Shown here piece after piece: positions 1 to 8,539 of a stretch of 64,000 nt of DNA. The notes beneath the pieces are model-generated. The model did not search any database. It saw only the letters and a program-made list of their open reading frames with translations, and was not told where the DNA came from. Origin of the DNA: CAVUCH01 sp963697705 (lineage in GTDB: Bacteria; Acidobacteriota; Vicinamibacteria; Vicinamibacterales; JAENWD01); the NCBI GenBank assembly GCA_963697705.1, contig CAVOPA010000015.1:122785-186784 (forward strand), given 5' to 3'. The translations under genes were made by a program, and so were the position numbers. Numbering within the stretch: the first letter of the stretch is position 1; every line of letters begins with the position of its first letter.

Positions 1-987
1 CGATTCTCGAGGAGGGGCGACGTTCTGAATGGGGGCGCCCACCGCGTCGGCGCACGCCGCGAGCCGCTTCGTCGCGGTCTCGAACGCGACGGTCGCGCGG
101 CGTGCCCGTTCCCGGGCGCTGAGCCCGCGTGCGAACGGATCGAGGCCGATCACCGCGGTGACGACCTCGAGCCGCCCGAGCACGTGTGTGTTGGTAGGCT
201 CGGCGGCCGCAACCTGCGCGAAGTAGCGTCGGGCGGTCACGTAGTTGGCCAGGGCAAAGGCCGACTCGCCGGCACCCTGCGCCGCGCGGACGCTCGCCGG
301 ATCCAGGCGCAGGGCGGCCGTGTACACGTCGAACGCGCGCCGCACCTGCTGCGCCTCCATCAGCAGGTCACCAACCCTGATGTGGAGCCCGGGATCCGGC
401 GGCAGATCGGCCGCAAGCGCGATCAGCTCGCCTTCCGCCGCGGCCCGTGGGCCATGGCGGACGAGCAGATCCGCCAGTTCCAGGCGCGCCTCGCGACGGC
501 GCGTGTCGGGCGCGCGGTCCCACGCGCCCTCGATGGCGTCACGATAGTACCGCGCCGCGTGCGGCACGTCGGCATCACGCGCGGCCAGCCGGGCCAGCTC
601 CAGATTGATCAGGCCATCGCCCGGCGTGCCCTCCCGCAGCGTGAGCAGGTGCGCACGCGCTTCGGCGTCGCGGCCGGCGGCCGCGAGCGCCTGCGCGAGC
701 CGCAGCCGCCGCGATCGGGTAGCCGCGAGGCTCATCGCGGTCCGCAGCGCGACGACCGCGTCACCCGCGCGGCCGTGCCTGAGCGCGATCTCGCCGTCCG
801 TGGACGCTTGCGCGGCCAGCCGCTGCTGCTCGCGCCGGTACGCGCGAGTGGTCAGCGCCGTGAGCGCGAAGGCAGGGATTAACAGCAGAAAGAGCGCGAG
901 CAGAACACGGTTGCGTTCGGAGAGCCAGGAACGCGGGTCCGACACGATTGCCGAGCTGGATTCAGCGACCACCGTTGATTTTGCCAT
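1..987 (-). CDS. Membrane-anchored TPR protein, C-terminus cut by window edge
   Basis: The frame is open from an ATG at 987 to the left edge of the window, so about 329 residues are visible and the end is missing. The N-terminus (MAKSTVVAESSS) is short and cytoplasmic-looking. A hydrophobic segment follows at about residues 29-46 (VLLALFLLLIPAFALTAL). After it come alanine/arginine-rich helical pairs with the spacing of tetratricopeptide repeats, for example around GEIALRHGRAGDAVVAL and RRAFDVYTAALRLDP. It is probably a TPR scaffold in the membrane, perhaps the tail of a signalling system such as a kinase-TPR pair. No catalytic motif is visible. It lies 50 bp downstream of the PIG-L gene on the same strand. 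Confidence 0.7.
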   Translation of the reverse strand, partial: MAKSTVVAESSSAIVSDPRSWLSERNRVLLALFLLLIPAFALTALTTRAYRREQQRLAAQASTDGEIALRHGRAGDAVVALRTAMSLAATRSRRLRLAQALAAAGRDAEARAHLLTLREGTPGDGLINLELARLAARDADVPHAARYYRDAIEGAWDRAPDTRRREARLELADLLVRHGPRAAAEGELIALAADLPPDPGLHIRVGDLLMEAQQVRRAFDVYTAALRLDPASVRAAQGAGESAFALANYVTARRYFAQVAAAEPTNTHVLGRLEVVTAVIGLDPFARGLSARERARRATVAFETATKRLAACADAVGAPIQNVAPPRES

Positions 988-1036
988 GGCGCTCGCGCCG
1001 ATCTCTGATGGTCCTGTGCTGCGCGTCCCGACTTCG

Positions 1037-2440
1037 CTACGGCAGAGGGCTGGCGCCCTTGACGACCACTACCCGCACGGAGACCGGCGGCAGGGTCGCG
1101 CCGCCGGCGCGTGCCGTGTACGTGAGGTCGTGTGCCGTCGGCGTCTGGTCTGCGTCCGCTGGTGTGACAACGGACACGATCTGCACCTGTGCGCCTGCGG
1201 CCACGAGCACCGTGGCCGAACGCGGACCTTCGTGCCAGCCCTGGGGGAGGGCGGCGCCTACCTGCACCTCGGCATCGCGATCCGTCCCGTTGATGACGAG
1301 CAGCGGGATCGACACCGGCTCGTCCTGGTCAACCGGGCCGATGAGGGCGTCAGCGGACATGGTGAGCGCCGGCAGCGCGTGCGCCTGCCAGAAATCACGA
1401 TAGAACTGCCATGGCCCGCCAACTCGCAGGGCGAGCGCCGGCCGGGCCGCCTGCTCGCGAGGCCGGGGCACGAGCGGGATCGGCGCGGGCGTGATCCCCT
1501 CGAAGATGTCCCCTTCCGCGGTCCCGCCGACGTGTGACTTCGCTCGCACGAGGCGCAGCGGCTCGATCAGCGCGTCGCCACCGGTGTCGCCAACCGCCAC
1601 GCGTTCGCGCGTCGCCGCGTCAAGCGAGGCGAGTTGCGCGAGCATCGTCTTGTACTGCGTGACGTGCGCGTTCAGCTGCTCGAACGCGAGCTGCCAGTAG
1701 GGGACGCCCTTCGCCTTCGAGATCTCCTTGACGGAGTACGCCGGGCCATGGCCGGTCATGAATCGCGTGTCGAGCGCGTCCGACATGAAGTACAGCTTCT
1801 TCGGCTGCCACGGTCGGAGGCCTTCGAGGTGCGACTCGAAGCGCTCTACCGGCTCGCTGACCTGCTCGGGATACGCGGCCGGGTCGCCGGCTAGATCGAA
1901 CGCCTCGGTGGCGACGACGCTGGCGGCCTGATGATCGCCGTGGTTCTCGCCGATCACCTGCATCGGTAGCCACGTCAGCACGACCTCCGGCCGCGTGAGG
2001 CGCACGATGCGAAGGGCCTCGCCGAGCACCTGGCCGTGTCCCCAGTTCGCGAGCGAGCGCACCGGGTCCTGCCCCGGCGTATCGTGTCCGCTCAGGAACC
2101 ACACGTGGGTGATGCCGAGCGTGGCCAGATCCTGCCGCGCCTCGATTTGCCGCATCAACCCCAGGCTGGCGCCGCGCTCGGCGCCTGCCTGGTTGCCGCC
2201 CGAGTCGCCGGACGTTGCGAAGACGACTGCGACCCGTTTGCCCTGGTCGAGGACGGCGTTGGCCAGGTACGTCCCTGCGAGCACGTCATCGTCCGGGTGA
2301 GCGACGATCAGCAGCAGATCCGCCTTGAAGCGGTCGTCTGGCTGCGGCGCGGCCGCAGCTGCCGGTCCCTGCGCGAGCCCGCTGACGCCGATGAACGAGA
2401 AAAAGGACGCGAGCAGAAGGCGTGCAAGGCGAGTCCGCAT
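1037..2440 (-). CDS. Secreted PIG-L/LmbE-family deacetylase
   Basis: This is a 467-residue protein with a signal peptide (residues 1-30, hydrophobic LLLASFFSFIGVSGLA). The PIG-L/LmbE metal motif AHPDDD is at about residues 47-52 and a second metal-binding segment, GENHGDHQAA, lies near residue 164. The family removes N-acetyl groups from sugars such as GlcNAc conjugates with Zn2+. The last roughly 150 residues form a beta-rich extension ending in VRVVVVKGASPLP, possibly a substrate or wall-binding domain. Export suggests polysaccharide or glycoconjugate turnover, but the substrate cannot be read from the sequence. The start ATG at 2440 is followed directly by the signal peptide. Confidence 0.88.
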   Translation of the reverse strand: MRTRLARLLLASFFSFIGVSGLAQGPAAAAAPQPDDRFKADLLLIVAHPDDDVLAGTYLANAVLDQGKRVAVVFATSGDSGGNQAGAERGASLGLMRQIEARQDLATLGITHVWFLSGHDTPGQDPVRSLANWGHGQVLGEALRIVRLTRPEVVLTWLPMQVIGENHGDHQAASVVATEAFDLAGDPAAYPEQVSEPVERFESHLEGLRPWQPKKLYFMSDALDTRFMTGHGPAYSVKEISKAKGVPYWQLAFEQLNAHVTQYKTMLAQLASLDAATRERVAVGDTGGDALIEPLRLVRAKSHVGGTAEGDIFEGITPAPIPLVPRPREQAARPALALRVGGPWQFYRDFWQAHALPALTMSADALIGPVDQDEPVSIPLLVINGTDRDAEVQVGAALPQGWHEGPRSATVLVAAGAQVQIVSVVTPADADQTPTAHDLTYTARAGGATLPPVSVRVVVVKGASPLP

Positions 2441-2475
2441 GTGGCTCCTGAGTGACGTGGAGTGACTGTCGCCGA

Positions 2476-2512
2476 CGGATAACGGACAACGGATAACGGA
2501 TAACGGATAACG
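2476..2512. repeat. Heptanucleotide tandem repeat, unit CGGATAA x5
   Basis: Five head-to-tail 7-bp units (four CGGATAA and one CGGACAA) lie between the divergent PIG-L and OsmC genes. Read on the other strand the unit is TTATCCG, close to the CTATCCG unit found at 8895-8922 and near 3000. It belongs to the group of 7-bp-period arrays seen across this window. Confidence 0.9.
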
Positions 2513-2547
2513 TGTCGTCCACCGGTCGTCAGGGTAGAGTATCCGCC

Positions 2548-2940
2548 ATGCAGCCGCGCATCTCGCTTTCTCTCGGCCCCACCGATTACCCCGTCGTCAT
2601 CACCGCCCGCGAGCACGTCGTGCAGGCGGACGAACCATCCGAGAAGGGCGGCACCAACAGCGGGCCCGAGGCATTCGAGCTGCTGCTGGCGAGCCTGGGT
2701 GCGTGTACCGCGATCACGTTGCGCATGTACGCGCGCCGGAAAGGCTGGCCGCTCGACGGAGTGCGTCTGGGCGTCGGGTTCGACGAGGAGCAGGGCAAGC
2801 GGCTGATCCGGATGTCGCTCACCTGCGAGGGCGAGTTGTCAGCCGATCAGCGCGCCCGCCTCCTGCAGATTGCCAACGCCTGCCCGGTGCACAAGGCGCT
2901 GACCACCGGCGTGATGGTAGAGACGCGGCTCACGGACTGA
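2548..2940 (+). CDS. OsmC/Ohr-family protein
   Basis: This is a small OsmC-type protein (130 residues from ATG 2548). The central helix LLLASLGACTAITLRMYARR carries the first conserved cysteine in the family context (SLGACTA). The second appears in IANACPVHKAL, which is the OsmC signature. These proteins reduce organic hydroperoxides or bind small thiols in the cytoplasm. An upstream in-frame ATG at 2512 exists, but MQPRISLSL at 2548 begins where OsmC homologues begin. The gene diverges from the PIG-L gene, with the CGGATAA repeat in the shared upstream region. It converges on cydB. Confidence 0.87.
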   Translation: MQPRISLSLGPTDYPVVITAREHVVQADEPSEKGGTNSGPEAFELLLASLGACTAITLRMYARRKGWPLDGVRLGVGFDEEQGKRLIRMSLTCEGELSADQRARLLQIANACPVHKALTTGVMVETRLTD

Positions 2941-2952
2941 ACAACCCGAGAC

Positions 2953-3069
2953 GGATGCAGCATGTCGGATGCTGGATGTCGGATGAAGAACGCCGGACCG
3001 CTATCCGCTATCCGCCATTCTGCATCCGACATCCGACATCCGACATCCTGCATCCTGCATCCAACATCC
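2953..3069. terminator. Heptamer-repeat inverted array between convergent genes, likely bidirectional terminator
   Basis: The left arm (2953-2985) is built from GGATGTC/GGATGCT-type units. The right arm (3023-3069) is built from ACATCCG and TGCATCC units, which are their reverse complement. The two arms can form a long imperfect stem around a loop that holds two CTATCCG units. It lies exactly between the convergent osmC-type gene and cydB, where a two-way terminator is expected. Confidence 0.55.
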
Positions 3070-3074
3070 GTGAG

Positions 3075-4121
3075 TCAGTACCCCTCCCGCCCCACGGCTG
3101 CCACCGCTTTCCCACGGTGAATCCGGAACACGGTCGCGAAGTAGATTGCGACGAGCGGAATCCCCACGAGCCACCAGCGGATTGCCACGCGCAGGCTCGA
3201 GTCTGTCGCGCTCGCATTGTAGGCCGTGAGCGACAGCGCCTCGCCGCCGGTGGCGTGCAGCATCACCGGAAAGACAGCCGCGGCTGTCGACGCCAGCAGC
3301 CCCGCCAGGAACACGCCTGAGCCGATGAACGCGAGCAGGTGGGCTCGCCGGCGAAGGCCGACGAATACGCTCACCATACCCGCGGCCGCGACCAGCGCCG
3401 CGAGCATCGCGAGTGGGCGTCCGACGACCGCACCGAAGAAGCCCGGGCGCACGACGTTCGTGCCGACGCTGAGGAGCGGCAGCAGCAGCGCAGCGGCGGC
3501 ATAGAGCCATAGCGCGACCATGTGCGTGCGCACGTGCACTGGACCATCGGTCTTCCATGCGAGGAAGAGCGCGCCGTGGGCGACGAGCACGACGAGCGCG
3601 AAGACGCCGACGCTGACGGTGTACCAATCGAGAATCCCCACTGGGTCACGCGCGCTGAAGTCCGTGAAGAGCGCCAGCGAGAACCAGCCCGACTGGTCGA
3701 GCGGCAGCCCGCGCAGGAGGTTCCCGAGCGCGGCGCCGAACAGGATTGGCAGCGAGATGCTGGCGGCAGCGAACACGAAGTCCCACGCCGCGCGCCAGGT
3801 GCCCGCCTCGAGATGGCTGCGGAACTCGATCGCGATCCCGCGCAGGATGAACGACCACAGCACGAGGAAAATCGCGAAGTAGAACCCCGACAGCCCGGAG
3901 GCGAGCACGGCGGGGAAGGCGACGAACAGGACGCCGCCGAGCGCGAGCAGCCACACCTCGTTGCCGTCCCAGTACGGCCCGATGGCCGCAAGTACCTGCC
4001 GGCGTTCCGCGTCCGTCTTCGCGACGAAGAGGTGCAGGGCGCCGGCGCCGAAATCGAAGCCGTCCATGACGACGTAGATCGCGAGCATCACGGAAGCGAT
4101 GGCGAACCAGAGTTCAGTCAT
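3075..4121 (-). CDS. cydB: Cytochrome bd ubiquinol oxidase subunit II
   Basis: This is a 348-residue polytopic membrane protein with about eight hydrophobic segments. Family landmarks are YVVMDGFDFGAGAL near the N-terminus, GPYWDGNEVWLLALGG around residue 49 and LRGIAIEFR. CydB pairs with CydA in the high-affinity bd-type quinol oxidase, which reduces O2 to water without pumping protons. It supports growth at low oxygen and under nitrosative or sulfide stress. The gene follows cydA on the same strand after a 79-bp gap that contains a GCTAAGG repeat array. The frame is intact and has the usual length. Confidence 0.95.
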   Translation of the reverse strand: MTELWFAIASVMLAIYVVMDGFDFGAGALHLFVAKTDAERRQVLAAIGPYWDGNEVWLLALGGVLFVAFPAVLASGLSGFYFAIFLVLWSFILRGIAIEFRSHLEAGTWRAAWDFVFAAASISLPILFGAALGNLLRGLPLDQSGWFSLALFTDFSARDPVGILDWYTVSVGVFALVVLVAHGALFLAWKTDGPVHVRTHMVALWLYAAAALLLPLLSVGTNVVRPGFFGAVVGRPLAMLAALVAAAGMVSVFVGLRRRAHLLAFIGSGVFLAGLLASTAAAVFPVMLHATGGEALSLTAYNASATDSSLRVAIRWWLVGIPLVAIYFATVFRIHRGKAVAAVGREGY

Positions 4122-4140
4122 AGGGGGACCTATGGAGAAG

Positions 4141-4175
4141 GCTAAGGGCTAAGGGCTAAGGGCCAAAGGCGAAGG
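4141..4175. repeat. Heptanucleotide tandem repeat, unit GCTAAGG
   Basis: Three exact GCTAAGG units are followed by GCCAAAG and GCGAAGG, all in register at 7 bp. The array sits in the short gap between cydA and cydB, inside an operon. It is therefore probably transcribed into the intercistronic mRNA. Confidence 0.85.
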
Positions 4176-4200
4176 ACCGCCAGGGTTCAGCCACGGTCGT

Positions 4201-5562
4201 TTACACCGCGACGGCTGCTCGCGCCACTGAGGGGGCATCTTCGGCGGCTTCCGGACCGTGGGCGATCTCGCGGCCCACCAGAAAGATGTAGAGGATGCCG
4301 AGCACCAGGTACAGGCCGCAGAAGCCGATCAGCGTGAAGAGCACCGTGCCCGAGTGCACGGTGGGGCTCGCGCCGTGTGCGGTCCGCATCAGGCCGTAGA
4401 CGATCCAGGGTTGCCGTCCGAGCTCCGCGGTCATCCAGCCGGCCGTCGTCGCCACGTACGGGAACGGGAAGGCGAGCATCAATGTCCACAGCAGCGCGCG
4501 GGTGGTGAGCAGGCGGCCGCGCCACAGCTGCAGCGCCGAGATTGCCATCAGCACGATGAACAGCGTGCCGAGGCCCACCATCACGTGGAAGGCGTAGTAG
4601 AGCAGTTCGATGTTGTCGGGCCACTGGTTCTCGGGGAAGTCGCCCAGCCCCTGCACCTCGGCGACGAACGTGCCTCGCGCAAGAAAGCTGAGCATCCCCG
4701 GAACCTGAATCTGGTTGTCGAGCCGCCGCGCCGGTACGTTCGGTTGGCCGATGATGGTGATCCCGGCGCGCGGGCCGCTCTCGAAGCGCCCTTCCATCGC
4801 GGCCAGTGCCACGGGCTGGTATGCGGCGACGGCTTTGGCCTGCAGGTCGCCGGTCGGAAATGCCACGACCACCGCCGCAACGAGGCCGGTGACGACGCCC
4901 GTGCGCAGGAAGATGAGCGCCTGGTCGGCGTGCCGGCCCTCGAGCGCGTAGTGCGCGCCGACGGCGGCCATCACGAACGATCCGGTCACGACCGCGGCCG
5001 TCATGTTGTGCGCGTACTGCGCGAGCGCCCACGGGTTGAGGAGAAACGCCCAGTAGCCCGCGAGTTGCAGCGCGCCAGTGGGACCGACTTCGTGCCCCAC
5101 CGGATGCTGCATGAAGGCGTTGGTCGCCACGATGAAGTAGCCGGAGAGCCAACTGCCGGCGAAGAGGGCCAGCGCTGCGAGGTAGTGGCCGTGCCGCCCA
5201 AGCCGGCGCTCGCCGAAGATCAGCAGGCCCAGGAAGGTCGACTCGAGGAAGAACGCGAACAGGCCCTCCATCGCGAGCGTGTGCCCGATCACGCCGCCGG
5301 CGTACTTCGAGAAGCTCGCCCAGTTTGTGCCGAACTGGAACTCCATCGGGATGCCGGTGACGACCCCGACGGCGAAGTTGATCCCGAAGATCTTGATCCA
5401 GAACCGCGCCGCGGCGTCGTAGCGGCGGTCGCCGGTGCCGAGGCCGATGGTCTTCAGGACGACGATGAGCAGCGCGAGGCCCATCGTCAGCTGCGGGAAG
5501 AGATAGTGGTAGGTGATCGTGAACGCGAACTGCAGCCGGTGCCAGAGAATGGGATCGCTCAT
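4201..5562 (-). CDS. cydA: Cytochrome bd ubiquinol oxidase subunit I
   Basis: This is a 453-residue membrane protein typical of CydA. The N-terminal heme-ligand region FAFTITYHYLFPQLTMG is present. So are GIPMEFQFGTNWASFS, the quinol-binding loop region, and the GRQPWIVYG motif near residue 382. It binds hemes b558, b595 and d and oxidises quinol. It is the first gene of the cydAB operon on the minus strand, starting at ATG 5562. Upstream lie a heptamer repeat array and a transposase relic, so the promoter lies in the 5563-5690 interval. No frameshift is seen. Confidence 0.96.
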   Translation of the reverse strand: MSDPILWHRLQFAFTITYHYLFPQLTMGLALLIVVLKTIGLGTGDRRYDAAARFWIKIFGINFAVGVVTGIPMEFQFGTNWASFSKYAGGVIGHTLAMEGLFAFFLESTFLGLLIFGERRLGRHGHYLAALALFAGSWLSGYFIVATNAFMQHPVGHEVGPTGALQLAGYWAFLLNPWALAQYAHNMTAAVVTGSFVMAAVGAHYALEGRHADQALIFLRTGVVTGLVAAVVVAFPTGDLQAKAVAAYQPVALAAMEGRFESGPRAGITIIGQPNVPARRLDNQIQVPGMLSFLARGTFVAEVQGLGDFPENQWPDNIELLYYAFHVMVGLGTLFIVLMAISALQLWRGRLLTTRALLWTLMLAFPFPYVATTAGWMTAELGRQPWIVYGLMRTAHGASPTVHSGTVLFTLIGFCGLYLVLGILYIFLVGREIAHGPEAAEDAPSVARAAVAV

Positions 5563-5693
5563 GCGCAGGTCTCCGGCGGTCGCACGTCCCTGCGGTCGCC
5601 GGCGTCGCGCCGGCGGGCGGATGTTCGAGGATCAAGGAAGACTGCGTGACGTCCGCTGGTGCGAACCGCTCGGACGATCATACTTCGCTCTTG

Positions 5694-5763
5694 GCTGGAG
5701 GCTGGAGGCTGGAGGCTGGAGGCTGGAGGCTGGAGGCTGGAGGCTGAGGGCTGGGGGCTGGGG
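5694..5763. repeat. Heptanucleotide tandem repeat, unit GCTGGAG
   Basis: Seven exact GCTGGAG units are followed by GCTGAGG, GCTGGGG and GCTGGGG in the same 7-bp register. The array ends within 10 bp of the point where recognisable transposase sequence begins. It may mark the breakpoint where the element lost its 5' part. Confidence 0.9.
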
Positions 5764-5767
5764 ACGG

Positions 5768-6513
5768 TGGACTTCAAAGGGGAATTCCGGACGGGCGATG
5801 GGCGCCGTGCTATCCGTTCACGTTACGCGACGGGTACAGTCGGTATGTGCTGCGGTGCACCGCGCTGCCGTCGGTGCGCGGGGAGCACACCACGCCGGAG
5901 CTGGCGGCGCGCGTTTGCGGCGTATGGGTTGCCGGAGCGGATTCGGAGTGACAACGGCCCGCCGTTCGGGAGCCCGACGAGTCTCGCCCGGTTGTCGCGG
6001 TTAGCGGTCTGGTGGCTTCGGCTCGGCGTGTGGCCGGAGCGCATCACGCCGGGGCGGCCGCAGCAAAACGGCGCGCACGAGCAGTTTCATCGGGTGCTGA
6101 AACGGGAGACGGCGTGTCCGCCCGCGGCGAGCCGTCGCGCGCAGCAACGGCGATTTCGGACGTTCGTCACGGAGTACAACGACGAGCGGCCGCACGAAGC
6201 GTTGGACCAGACGCCGCCCGCGACCCGCTACACGCCGTCGCCGCGGCCGCTGCCCGGCCGGGTCCCGCGGCCGGTCTATCCCGCAGCCTGGGACGTGCGA
6301 CGCGTTCTGTGCGGGGGCGAGATCAAGTGGGGCGGCCGTCCGCTGTTTCTCACGCACGTGTTAGCGGGGGAAGACGTGGCGCTCGAGCCGGTCGACGACG
6401 GCGTGTGGCTGGTGCGCTTTGCGGCGCTGCCGCTCGCCGTGTTTCACGAACGCGAGTGGGTCCTGCGGCGGCCGGACCGTGACTCGCCGCTTGCGCAGGT
6501 CCCTGGGTCATGA
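5768..6513 (+). pseudogene. IS481-type transposase remnant (5'-truncated, frameshifted)
   Basis: The integrase-core part of an IS481-like DDE transposase is present without its N-terminal HTH. Homology runs through three frames: VDFKGEFRTGDGRR, then DGYSRYVLRCTALPS with the first catalytic D (5829-5831), then AAYGLPERIRSDNGPPF with the second D (5950-5952). TPGRPQQNGAHEQFHR carries the E (6079-6081). Single-base losses near 5808 and near 5915 change frame. The C-terminal part (YNDERPHEALDQTPPATRY) is intact up to the TGA at 6511. No terminal inverted repeats were seen. It is inactive. Confidence 0.85.
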
Positions 6514-6567
6514 GGGACCTGCTCCACGGGCGGCGGGCGGCGGGCGGCGCATAATCATTGTCGACCC

Positions 6568-7038
6568 ATGCACGACATCGCCTTCATGCACCTGGCGCTC
6601 GAGCAGGCGCGGCTCGCGGAGGCTGCCGGCGAAGTGCCGGTCGGCGCCGTGCTCGTCGTCGAGGGAGCGCTGGTCGCGCGCGGGTTCAATTGTCCGATTA
6701 GCGCAGTCGATCCGACTGCGCATGCGGAAATCGTCACTTTGCGCGCGGCGGCCCGCGCGGTGGCGAACTACCGGTTGACCGGGTCGACGCTGTACGTGAC
6801 GGTCGAACCGTGCCTGATGTGCGTCGGCGCCCTGGTGCACGCGCGGGTCGGCCGGGTGGTGTACGGCGCCACCGAACCGAAGTCCGGCGCGCTCGGTTCA
6901 ACGCTCGATGCGCTGGCGAACCCATTTCTCAATCACCGGTTCGAGGTGGTGGGCGGGGTCTGTGAGGACGAGGCGCGCGCGCTGCTGCAGCAGTTCTTCG
7001 AAGCGCGGCGCGGGCGTGGACGCGACGGTCAACGCTGA
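6568..7038 (+). CDS. tadA: tRNA-specific adenosine(34) deaminase
   Basis: This is a 156-residue cytidine-deaminase-fold protein. The zinc and catalytic motif HAE occurs in DPTAHAEIVTLRAA, and PCLMC occurs in VEPCLMCVGALVHARV. TadA converts A34 to inosine in tRNA-Arg(ACG), which is essential in most bacteria. The motif VYGATEPKSGALGS and the C-terminal FLNHRFEVVGGV are typical. It is intact and core-like. It lies next to tRNA-Ser(CGA), at the chromosomal edge of the genomic island. Confidence 0.95.
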   Translation: MHDIAFMHLALEQARLAEAAGEVPVGAVLVVEGALVARGFNCPISAVDPTAHAEIVTLRAAARAVANYRLTGSTLYVTVEPCLMCVGALVHARVGRVVYGATEPKSGALGSTLDALANPFLNHRFEVVGGVCEDEARALLQQFFEARRGRGRDGQR

Positions 7039-7219
7039 GCCGAGGAGCCGTGTCGTTTTTTCCGCGGCCCTCGCGAGGAGGCGTCCCCAGGGATTTCGAT
7101 GCTGGAGCGCAACGGACTGAACACGTCCTGAAGTCCGCTCGAGCAGTGGATCGACGACACTCAACTAGTCGGTTCCGGAACGGGTGCGGTCGATCCTGCG
7201 GCGCGTAAATGCGCCCGTG

Positions 7220-7225
7220 TATAAT
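7220..7225 (+). promoter_or_regulatory. Candidate -10 box for tRNA-Ser
   Basis: A perfect TATAAT lies about 60 bp upstream of the tRNA in a GC-rich context. No convincing -35 element is seen at 16-18 bp spacing. It is a weak prediction based on the hexamer and its position. Confidence 0.35.
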
Positions 7226-7284
7226 CGATTGTTCTACGCGCGCCGCCAGGCGCACCAGCCGGCCACGCTGGGGACACCGGGCAC

Positions 7285-7375
7285 GGAGAGGTACCGAAGT
7301 GGTCGTAACGGGGGCGCCTCGAAAGCGTCTTGTCGCGTAAGCGGCACGTGGGTTCGAATCCCACCCTCTCCGCCA
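7285..7375 (+). tRNA. tRNA-Ser(CGA)
   Basis: This is a class II tRNA of 91 nt. The acceptor arm GGAGAGG pairs with CCTCTCC, followed by discriminator G and an encoded CCA. The anticodon stem GGCGC/GCGTC encloses the loop CTCGAAA, giving anticodon CGA that reads UCG. The long variable arm has the stem GTCGC/GCGGC that is diagnostic for serine. The T arm is GTGGG-TTCGAAT-CCCAC. The 3' end is the attachment site for the island downstream. Confidence 0.95.
7349..7375 (+). other. Attachment site attL (3' end of tRNA-Ser)
   Basis: These 27 bp (T arm plus 3' acceptor strand and CCA) recur exactly at 19945-19971 and with one mismatch at 24450-24476. All are in the same orientation and none of the copies has the rest of a tRNA. 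This is the usual footprint of tyrosine-integrase elements that use a tRNA 3' end. Confidence 0.85.
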
Positions 7376-7955
7376 AACTCAATCCTTTCGTTTCAATGAG
7401 TTAGCCGGCCTAGTGGGTTCCGTGCGTGCGATGGCGTGCGATGCGAACTGTCTCTTCGCCTCTGATCAGCGTCAGAAGTCGCAAGTTCAGGCCTGTTCGG
7501 GCCACGCGGGTTCTTCAAAAAGGGAATCGAACCCTGTCCCATCACCTGCGAAATGACGTCAGCGCAAGCGTCCGCGAGCGAGATCGGCGACCGTGCTGAG
7601 TGGCGACAAGTCGAACAAGCGCGCGAGCGCATGATCTCGCCACGCGGCACGCGCCACTCGGCGTCGGCATCCCCGCCGACCAGACGCATGGCCGGACCGG
7701 GCTGACGACGGTCGAGCCGGGAGGAGCTGGCGCGACTTCGCCGGGAAAAACCGTGGCCTCCAGGAGGAGCGCGACATCTCAAAAAGCCGCGGCCTTTCTT
7801 CACGAACTACCAGCGATGAGGTTCGCGTTCATCGCCGCGGAGGAAAGTCGAGCACGGGGTCACGATTCTCTGTCGGTGTTAAGCGTGTCACTCAGGCAAC
7901 GAAGTCGTTCATCGAGGTAATACGCGAGTGCATGCTGATCGCCGCGGGGCTCGGC
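7376..7955. other. Island left end, no gene recognised
   Basis: About 580 bp follow the tRNA. Open frames exist on both strands, but none shows a recognisable domain, a good start site or sustained codon bias. It looks like decayed sequence at the attL edge, where the integrase gene would be expected. Confidence 0.5.
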
Positions 7956-8188
7956 TCAGCGAACGAGCCAATCCCACTCCGGTGTGAACTTCTCAACGAA
8001 GGCCAGGGGAAGCTTGCAGTGCGGCGCCGGCGTTGCCACATGTCCACCGCATGACCGGCGAGTTCGGACGGGCCATCCTCCTCAGTGCCTTCTTGCGACC
8101 CCACCTTTTCGCCGATCAGATACCCCGAGTCCCGGATGTCGCGCGCCGCCTCGCGTTGTTCAATCCAGATGTCCGAGAATTCAGCCAT
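7956..8188 (-). pseudogene. Decayed small hypothetical gene (MAEFSDIWIEQ...)
   Basis: The start MAEFSDIWIEQREAARDIRD runs into SGYLIGEK. From general memory this resembles the beginning of a conserved hypothetical family with WIEQ and YLIGEK motifs, but no name can be given safely. After about 30 residues the frame drifts. An alternative frame ends as FVEKFTPEWDWLVR and a stop at 7956, which suggests at least one frameshift plus internal loss. It is treated as a relic. Confidence 0.4.
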
Positions 8189-8235
8189 CCTGGTCCTCGC
8201 AAAATGGCGCGGCGCCGCCCACATCCGAGCTGACG

Positions 8236-8496
8236 CTAGTTCAGATCCGGCAGTTGCGCGCGCGTGAGCCGAAGCGTGATCGAGCGCGCCTTCCCAGGTT
8301 CCCGGTCTATGAATCCGTGCGCCTGGAGCGCCGTGATCATCCGATGTACCACGGGAGGCGTGACTCGAAAGAACCGTTGAGAATCCGATTCAGCCGGTGG
8401 CATGCGGTGAATCTTCGTGTAGTCGATGGACGTCCTTATGATCAGGTTGCGCTCTCGCGCGGCATCCTGAAGTCCAGTCGCGGATCTCGCGTGCAC
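8236..8496 (-). CDS. Winged-helix DNA-binding protein (LexA N-terminal-like), perhaps truncated
   Basis: This frame of up to 86 residues has the core KIHRMPPAESD, RFFRVTPPVVHRMITALQ and GFIDREPGKARSITL. This is the helix-turn-helix plus wing pattern of stand-alone LexA-like repressors common on bacterial islands. The first roughly 20 residues do not look like the family start, so the N-terminus may be lost or frameshifted. It probably acted as a small regulator of the island. It is flanked by relics on both sides. Confidence 0.55.
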   Translation of the reverse strand: MHARSATGLQDAARERNLIIRTSIDYTKIHRMPPAESDSQRFFRVTPPVVHRMITALQAHGFIDREPGKARSITLRLTRAQLPDLN

Positions 8497-8539
8497 GACG
8501 AACGGGCAGCGTCCAGTTTTCGATCGTGAGTCCTCTCAC

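Noticed and set aside
184..882. Open frame on the plus strand at the left edge
   Set aside because: The opposite strand encodes a clean TPR protein with a membrane anchor across the same bases.
4258..5649. Long open frame antisense to cydA
   Set aside because: It mirrors the codon bias of cydA on the other strand, is full of charged low-complexity residues and has no domain. cydA is certain.
5694..5763. Tandem repeat considered as a CRISPR array
   Set aside because: Units are 7 bp and directly adjacent, with no spacers and no cas genes nearby. The same applies to the other heptamer arrays.
7521..7536. T-arm-like sequence on the minus strand (GGGTTCGATTCCC) suggesting another tRNA
   Set aside because: No matching acceptor stem, anticodon arm or CCA could be assembled around it.
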